Shown: one piece after another, positions 56,297 to 64,000 of the stretch
How the letters are laid out: every line of letters begins with the position of its first letter
Numbering within the stretch: the first letter of the stretch is position 1
NCBI GenBank assembly: GCA_021613375.1
Contig: CM038702.1
Location: forward strand, 30,385,686 to 30,449,685
Reading direction: 5' to 3'
Length of the DNA: 64,000 nucleotides
Source: Megaleporinus macrocephalus
Lineage: Eukaryota; Chordata; Actinopteri; Characiformes; Anostomidae
Position numbers and translations under genes: made by a program
Notes under the pieces: generated by a model
Databases searched by the model: none
What the model was told of the DNA's origin: nothing
Seen by the model: the letters and a program-made list of their open reading frames with translations, nothing else

Positions 56297-58579
56297 AAAC
56301 TTTCAACATTGTATTCTGACTGCAGTATTACCTACAGACTAAACATCCACAGACGGTCTTGTATTATTTCTAAAGGCGGGTTCACTTTAATAAGTAAACA
56401 TCATAAAGATTAATAACCTACTTGTAGGTACAATTATAGTGTATATACACTTGTTAATCACAGCAACCTTCCCATAAAGTTGATACCCACAAACAGCACA
56501 GAAGCTTGGAATGACAGTGTGACTTCACTGATGTAAGAGACTTTATGTAAAAGTGATTCTCACATTATTCAAAACATCTATTCTTTACCATCATTTTTTA
56601 AATAGACTCTTTTATGCTTGCAAATGAGGCAGTCCATAGTCTGAAACTAAATCCCATTAAAAATACTGAGGCTGTGATAATATTTTTGCAAAGTCACAAA
56701 AAAGGAAGAGTTCAACTGAACTGGAAGATTAACTTTGTGATTAAAAATGCTCGGAGATGAACATGAATTCACTGGCGTATGTACCCTCCTGGAACTTGTC
56801 GTCAGCCAGGGTTGGTTAAGAACTCAGTCCTGCAGCTTGGTGGATAGTTTAATGTAGAAATCTGATGTTGAAATGAAGCGCAATACGAGGTAGTTTTCTA
56901 AGTGATTTCCTTAAAAGATGGGATGTGGTGTGTTCCTTCTCTGATTCCTCAGAAGATTTTTTGTGGAATACACTCAGCTAGAGTTTTTAACCATCCAATA
57001 ACGGTAAAGGTTAGTGCTACAAGAGTGTTAGATTTAGCCCACTTCTGTTCAGTAGAGACACTGACGTCTGACACAGTATGTACGGAGCTCACCGAAGAGT
57101 TCAGTGCCGCAGTAAACAGTGCGCTGCGTCCGTGGCCGTCCAAGGAGGGCGCAGCCTCCTAAACTCGGCCAAGGCTGGTATTGAATTTAATGCGAGTTCT
57201 GCATTACCAACAAGCAAGACACAAGATTTATCAGAGGAAGACAGCTGAGGATCTACTGGTCTAAATGTGTTTTGCTTTTTGTTTATACTTTTATTCTCTC
57301 ATACTGAATGCAACTTTTCATATGTAAATCATAATGTGGCAAGAAAAAAGCTGTAAAGAACAAATAGATAGCCAAAGGCTTCAGGGATAACAGCTAAGTA
57401 GAGTTTATTTCTTCTTGTTTCCTTCCTTGTTCTTTTCCTGCCTTAATAACGTTGACCGTGGAAAGAATAAACCATTTAAATCCCCTTAATTAGCATAGTA
57501 GTGTACTCCATGAATTTTCATGAGGCCTGCCGTTTTCTTCAAGGAACTTATGAATATGTAAAGCTAAGAGGGTGGGAGTAATAAACACAGCCCAATTATA
57601 TGTTCATGAACTCAGAGACTGCCAGTCAGCAAACGTCTGCCATCAGTTCACTTAAACACAAGCACCACTGTGCACTCCCTACATAACATGATTGCAAACA
57701 AATTTAGAGAAACGTCACTTTCAATACCCTTTACGAAAACGAAGAACGAGCCCGAAAACTGACCTTAGCCTCTTTCAGTTTAAGAGCATACAAAGCTAGC
57801 CTGAGGGAAAATGGCTCACACAATATATGAGGGGTGGCTTTAACACAATGACTCATATTGCTGCAATTTGTACACACAGAAATGACTTAGCATCATAATG
57901 CCAGAGTATAAACACAGAGATGAAAACGAAAAAAGCCCATTCATGAACTATTAGGAAAAATTTGATTGTCTTACTTAATAGCCCTTTCAATATGGAACCA
58001 GATAGATGAACATTATAATCATCTGAATAACAATGGAGTAACGCCACTGGTCTAAAACATGGTAACAAACCCAACAGCAGCAAAGATGCCCTGATGATTA
58101 TGCACGAATAACATAATTATGATAATGAAAAAGAAACCCGACAGGTTTGTAGCAAGGAAATACAAGCTGGCTCAGACAATAAGGTATAAAACATGCATCA
58201 CATACCAATGCAGCTAAACTGTAGGACATTTTAAAATCATTCCACTCATTTTACAAAAAGAGGCCTATTTGCTCCTCCCAAGAATCTCAAACGCTCTCCC
58301 GATATCAAGGTAATCTAAAACGCCACTCTTCCCATACTACCCTGTGGTGTGGGGCATCTAGAATCCAATCCTTCCTCCTCAAATCTTCTCCTAGTCCAGT
58401 CGAGATGAACTGTTAATATTTTAAACATTTGTAAGGCAGCTGAGACAAAGCAAATGCTTGCAGATATTAGAGGAGAAAATACTTCAATACCGGAGGGAGA
58501 GTCCAAGAGCACCACCATAAAAACAGTCCAAGTCAGAACCAGTAGATACAAAAAGATAGACATGGGCGAGGCAAGGACA

Positions 58580-58870
58580 TAACTGAAAAACTGGCTGAGG
58601 TCAAAACACCAAAAGACAGATGAGTGATTGAAAAAAAGGGCTAAGGAAAAGGAAAAAAACAGAAGACGAAAGTAATAAACCAGGAGTCAGCCAAAAATAA
58701 ACGCTCAGTATGCAATCAACAAACAACAGCAATACTTTGCAATGAGAGAGACAAACAGACAGGTATTTAACTTCAGATGTGTGAATCTAGTATTCCAGTG
58801 TGTTGGACCAGTCCAGGGAATGGATTGAGCTGGAGAATGAGTCCAGAAGTGAGATCAACATGTTCAGTAT
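58580..58870. repeat. Possible dispersed repeat fragment
   Basis: The A-rich start (AACTGGCTGAGG, AATAAACGCTCAGTATGC), then CAATACTTTGCAATGAGAGA and GTGTGTGAATCTAGTATTCC, resembles text I associate with fish LTR-type repeats. No ends defined. Confidence 0.35.
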
Positions 58871-60265
58871 TTACAACTCCTCATCAGGCAGCTTGGGGTG
58901 GATGCTGATTTTTCTGGTGTGAACTGAAATGTTGACATCATGCCTGAAAGACTGTCAGCCAATGAGATCCCAGCTGAACAGAACAGTATGTACAGAAGAA
59001 GCTGTAAGCATAGCAGCTAAATCGGGAGCTAAGGAGAAGATAGATAAACTTGTTAAGCTGTGGCAACAGCATGTCTGCATTACGTGTGCTGTAAACACAC
59101 CAGAAACATCAAACTACAAACTACACAGCAGTAGCCTCGACGTCATCTGCCATGTTAGTTTGGATCTAAACTTATTAGCAAAGTAGCAGTAACGAAAGTC
59201 TCCTGTGAGTTTTCAAGGATCAGAACCACTGGCCGGTGCTGAATCTCAGAGTGTGTGGTGTTTCACTCAGAGAACATTGCGTAGCGTGGGGACTAACAAC
59301 AAACAAAACGATGAAAAACGTCAGTATGTGTACTCTCACATTTCAAATATGGTTAGGAGTTTTTAACTCTCGTAATTATCTGTAAAAACAAGAATAATCT
59401 TGTAAAAATCTCATAAAAAACCTGTAACTAAAAACAGTGAGAGTGGTTTAAAGTGAAGTGTGTATTGGCTTTGTGTAACAGTACTGTTAGAGTGCTACAA
59501 ACACGTGGAAATAGCCTGCTGGTCTGTGGTGAGCACATCGCCCGTGACACTCATGAGCAGTCACTCTGATTTTCTCCAGCAGCACCACAGCAGAGGTCCA
59601 TGTTTTCAGCCTCTTGCCTCGCCTCTGCTGAGGCACCCATGTCTCGAGCGCTGCTTGATGTGAGGTGTCCGATAGTTTCTGCTTCTTTTATATGACACAA
59701 AGCACGGAGGGATGACATCCCTGGCTGAACCTGCGAAAGAAGCGATGCTCTGAAGCCTTTGTTATCCCGTCAAGGCCCGCTGCTTTCAACTGAGTAACAA
59801 GCAGACAAGCCAGAGAGGAAACAGCTGAAATGAAAGTGGAGTGAGCTAAAGAAATGGCATGTGCCAGCTTAGTCACGTTATAGTGCAACAGCCATGTACT
59901 AGAGGACTTTCACCCATCGCTCATGCATGCGCTGCTCAGGGAAGCAACCTCTGAAACAAATCACTTATTGTCTTGTAGCTAATCAAATAAAAGTTTAGAG
60001 AACATTCCTCAGCAGAGGGCCATGTGACTCACTGGGTTCAGGAAATGTACAAGAAATCTCCAGGTTCAGATGCTAAGCTAATGCTCTTAAAAAACCCTGC
60101 TGAAATGAAAGAAAGGCGGCATGCTTATGTTCTGGTGATATTTCTGGCTGAAATCAGTCCAGACAGGCTGGCATGACGTGGGATTCACTGCCATGACTAA
60201 AGCATTCTTCTGGCATTCGTGGTGAGTCCATTTATATAAATATAGCCCCACACGAGCTAAAACTA

Positions 60266-60915
60266 GAGATGGACCAATCAGTGTTTTTAAGGCTGATTCC
60301 GATCGCCGATCACCTTTCAGCGCGATCAGCCAATACCGATCGAGGGCGGGGGTTTATATGCTACGACAGGGCTACATGCAAGTCATGAAACATGACTGAA
60401 ACAGGGTTATATGTTCTCTTCATACCGGTCAGATCTGGTCTGCACTGGTTTCTGGGTTATTTATTTTTTGCTAGCTGTCCGTGCTAGCTCTGCTGTTTGC
60501 TGATACTCACTGTATTCAGCTGCGTGGTGTTCTTTTAAGTGCCGTATCAGATTAGTAGTGTTAAATGTCTTTATCTTGGTTCCCCCCACTGATTTTACTA
60601 ATTTCACAAAACGTCCTGAATGAGTCTGAGTCACATACGGTAAAACACTGGCAGACGGACAATGTTTTCTTTCCGCACATGCAGTGAACACCATAAACTG
60701 TTCTCACGCGGCCGCTGCTTCGTCAGGGACCTGGCCGGAGGGGGTTTTCACGGAGCGCTCCTCTTCCTGGATGAAACACTAGCTGGAAATACAGAAATTA
60801 GGCTCATTGGTTTATTGGCTCTCAGGATCAGCTAAATTGGAGACATATCAACGATCATATATTCTGATTAAAAATCGTCCGATACTGATAGATAGCCAAT
60901 CTATCTGTCCATCTC
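60266..60915 (-). mobile_element. hAT relic with degenerate BED-type finger
   Basis: The ends are GAGATGGACCAATCAG and, reversed, GAGATGGACAGATAG. Both flank GCCGATC/GTATCGG-type subterminal text. Inside, on the minus strand at 60461-60694, a 77-codon frame contains TKIKTFNTTNLIRHLKEHHA, the His side of a BED zinc finger. The Cys pair expected before it is not intact, and no catalytic domain follows. Confidence 0.75.
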
Positions 60916-63900
60916 AAAATAACAAAATAACAATGGAAGACTTTAGTTTGTAATGCTCTGGGGGAGAACCTAGCTGGAGCTTCAATGGAGAGAAAAGCTT
61001 TGTATACTGTTGGTGGTAGGAAGTTTAGAAAGGGTCTCTAGATCTGTGTGAAATTAATAAAACTCCTTACTTTTAGTGTATGTTATTATTTAATATAATA
61101 TAATCACAGCTTTCATAATTAATAACAATCATATGGAATACAGCCAGTTTCAGTCAGACGTTAGAAAGGGAACAGCGGCAGCTCTACACCAGGATGTTTT
61201 ACTAAAGAGTCACCATAAAAGTGGAGCAATGTCAAATATATGTTAATGTCACGAGCTTCAAATAAAAGATTTAAAGAAATTCTGAACAACTGTTTATTTG
61301 TGGTGATGATACAGCCTCATCATTTTAGAATATCTAAGTTCTAAAGATAAATTGATGACATGTTGCTTTTAATAAAGCCCATAAAATATATTTAAATTTG
61401 TTTCTATTAAAAAGGCAACAAACATTCAATAGCTACACATTCCCATTTAAATTCCCCTCTCACTCCACAACTAACAGGACATGATACCGGAGATGGTTTA
61501 AAAACCACATTTTGTTTGAATGAGTGTGCGCCTTTTAGGTTTAACAAGAAAACACATTGAAAAACATGTCAGGAGCTCAATTATGCCCTTTATGTAAACA
61601 ATACTGAGCCCTAGTAATCCTGAACAAACCTCTGTACTCCAAACGAGCATGCTTACAATAATCCAAAATACACAATATTAGCCTATTTGAATGCATATCT
61701 AGGCCAAAAATGTATCAGATGGCATTCCATGCAGGAGCACTGTTTACAAACGGAATGAAATATGTAATATGTTTTTTTCTGGATTATTAGTATGAATTTA
61801 CTTGCTGAGTTTAAAAAGGTGGTTGACTTGATTTTCTGACTTGAGACGCATTTTATTATCCTTGACACATTGTTCATTTGTGTATCATACAAACACAACT
61901 TTCTGCTGGGTATGCATGTATACATTCCTGGGATTACACAGAATTTACAGAAGTCAATACAGATTTCAGTCATCACAAACCATCCAAAGACCATTTTTAT
62001 AGAAAACGGCATCAAACCAGGAGCCAACTATACTCCATGTTGGAATAATCTGGCCAAAGAACATAAAACTTGGACACTGGAAAAGTCATACAGTTTATAT
62101 AGTTTACCTAAACTTGTTTTGTTTACTAGTGAAATTAACTTCATATTATTCTTTTTACAATGGAAGCCCAAATCAACACATGTAAGTATTACGAATCACA
62201 GAACATGCAAACATTCAGTTTGACTTCTATTGATGCTAAAGCCTGACCAATACATCAGCCAATAATACTGGAGAAGCCTTGATTTAAACTTAATCTAATC
62301 GTATAACAATACATGGTGAACACAAATGTGAACAAAAAATGTGTGAAACAGTCTTAGCAGTAATTGAAATAAAACTATTGGGGTTTTTAGCTCTTACACA
62401 TTCATACTGGGCATAAAAGTTTGATATCGGTCAGGCCCTAATTGGTGGTGAAAAACATGACCAGCACAAAAAGCCTCCCTCAAACAAACGCTATCCTGTA
62501 TTATTCAAATGCTGCTTTGAGCACATGACTATGAGGTAATCCCTTTCTACTTAAGGTGAAGGGAGGCATTGTTTAATCTCAGACCAAGACCCAATATAGT
62601 TCAAGCAGAGAGCGCTAATGTCTATTCAGATACACACACAAGGCCCACAGTGGCATGTTTGAGGTTGAAAGAAGGAAGAGAGTGACCCTGGTTTGTGGAA
62701 TGAATGCAGGGTCACTCACCCAAAGAACGACAGCACTGCCCTGAGACAGCTGCCAATATTATCATGCAAACATGAGTGTATTCTTCTTCCCCGAGTGCAG
62801 AGCCAGGGAGCCAAAGGAGAAGACTGGATAGAGTACAATAGAGATCTGCCTCGGTCAAACACCGCCCCAACCCCCCCCCCACTGGGGCCCTGCAGACAAC
62901 TTCAACTCATCTGAACAATCTGACAACTTAGGCTCCATTAGACTACGACCGAGTCCCCCTCATGAGACACAGTACTTACAGTGACGTGCTTTCCTCATGA
63001 TGTTCCAAATCAGCACTTTCCAGCTAAACGTCCACGAGTCAAAAACATCAAGCTACTAAATACTGTGAGAAACAACTTCCAGACAATTTGAAGATTTGTT
63101 TGGATTATTTTGGGGGTAATCCCAAAACGTGAGAGTATACTACTGATCTCGACCTTAATCTAAATTGATTTGTTGTGGACTTCGCCTGCATGAGGTTTTT
63201 GTGACATTCTTATCTTGACATAAGGTTTTTTTGGCAGGACCGATACCGACAAACATTATTAGTAAAGGATAATAAATTTGATGTTTGTGGAGTGAAAATG
63301 TACTCACATCTTAAATGTGATTAATATTGGAGCATTATAAAAATAGTGTGTTGAGTTTTAAATAACCGCAAAGATTAAACATTATAAAACCATGTTTAAG
63401 AAATAACTTAAATACCTATCAATGATGTTTAATAGTCAAGCCAGTTGATGTCAAAGTTTATATAAATATATTAAATATACACAATTTTTTCTTGAGTGAA
63501 AACATGCAGCTTGAGTCACTAACAAAAGGTCCTTAACAGGAGAAAAACTTTTCAGTCTATGGCCAAGATACAGATTAAAAACTGTAAAAAGTGCAGAACA
63601 ACTAATGTGTTAGAGTAAAATATCAATGTGATAACAAGCAATAGTTGGAGAAGCTGAATGTATGTTTTCTACACTGCATGACTCGATCTAAACAGCAGCG
63701 AGGGTCCATACAGCATGTCCACTCCACCCACAGAAACCTCACTCTTGCCAACTGGGATGTTTCCAGCTCATGCTGCATGCAGAAATTTATATGATATATA
63801 TAATTTATATATACACATACACACACCCTCACACAGTGTCCTCCAAGACAAGAACCATGTAGTAACCCTTAGATTTTAAAAGTGTGATCTGTCTCTAAGT

Positions 63901-64000
63901 GCAAAATGACTACCAGATATTATTCAAAGGAAAGTATAAGACGACTTTACTGTAAAAAAAATTCCAAAAAGCCCACAAAGACTTCACAAAGCAAGAAGTA

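Larger units (their letters stand above)
38645..64000 (-). other. ptpro: PTPRO first intron and/or upstream region; exon 1 not found
   Basis: 25 kb without a supported gene. I looked for a minus-strand ATG plus signal peptide ending in phase 0 before a donor and found none that is convincing. The content is transposon relics, microsatellites and some single-copy stretches, listed individually. Intervals not listed (for example 42.2-44.1, 45.2-47.6, 54-55.2, 61-64 kb) show only AT-rich sequence with short chance open frames. Confidence 0.7.

Noticed and set aside
57853..58083. Minus-strand frame MLLLGLLPCFRPVALLHCYS as a signal peptide exon
   Set aside because: Same reasons: no matching donor phase and no family likeness.
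58315..58563. Minus-strand frame starting MSIFLYLLVLTWTVFMVVLL as the missing PTPRO signal-peptide exon
   Set aside because: Hydrophobic start, but no donor in the required phase after a plausible cleavage site and no likeness to known PTPRO N termini. AT-rich sequence gives such frames often.
61870..62223. 117-codon plus-strand open frame
   Set aside because: AT-rich, no domain, overlaps an equally long frame on the other strand, no promoter or splice support.

Overview
This 64 kb window is vertebrate nuclear DNA, most likely from a ray-finned fish. The evidence is intron-rich genes with GT-AG splice sites, two protein-coding genes that match vertebrate families closely, long dinucleotide tracts, and a typical teleost mix of Tc1, hAT, LINE and palindromic DNA repeats. 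Human comparisons below are from memory of the human proteins, not from a search.

Layout: (1) 1-8.45 kb, plus strand: the 3' end of EPS8 (epidermal growth factor receptor kinase substrate 8). It comprises four terminal coding exons (2099-2348, 2932-3115, 3318-3450, 5883-5993) and a long 3' UTR. A second, unexpected in-phase terminal exon candidate lies at 6038-6133. (2) 8.45-10.78 kb: a gap between two converging genes with no supported gene. (3) 10.78-38.64 kb, minus strand: nearly all of PTPRO (receptor-type tyrosine phosphatase O, GLEPP1). There are 25 coding exons in one continuous reading frame of 3690 nt including the stop codon: FN3-type ectodomain, transmembrane segment, basic juxtamembrane region, one complete catalytic domain and a YENV tail. 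Only the first exon (signal peptide) was not found. (4) 38.65-64 kb: what appears to be the first PTPRO intron, about 25 kb or more. It holds only transposon relics, simple repeats and possible regulatory DNA.

The two genes are tail to tail, as in human 12p12.3. EPS8 is an actin capping and bundling adaptor. PTPRO is an apical membrane phosphatase of podocytes and neurons. The arrangement looks like old synteny, not an operon-like unit.

The two strongest observations concern alternative protein ends or inserts. First, the 84-nt PTPRO cassette exon at 20766-20849 encodes an almost invariant, very hydrophobic 28-residue juxtamembrane insert, with a long pyrimidine tract upstream and a GCATG element downstream. 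Second, EPS8 has a second in-phase terminal exon that repeats the IMRRRQE motif and then ends differently. Other notable structures are a 22-copy 21-bp minisatellite with a duplicated 7-unit block, a set of interlocking long inverted repeats at 32.5-33.7 kb containing a near-perfect 36-bp hairpin, and a 1.27 kb element with terminal inverted repeats of about 165 bp.
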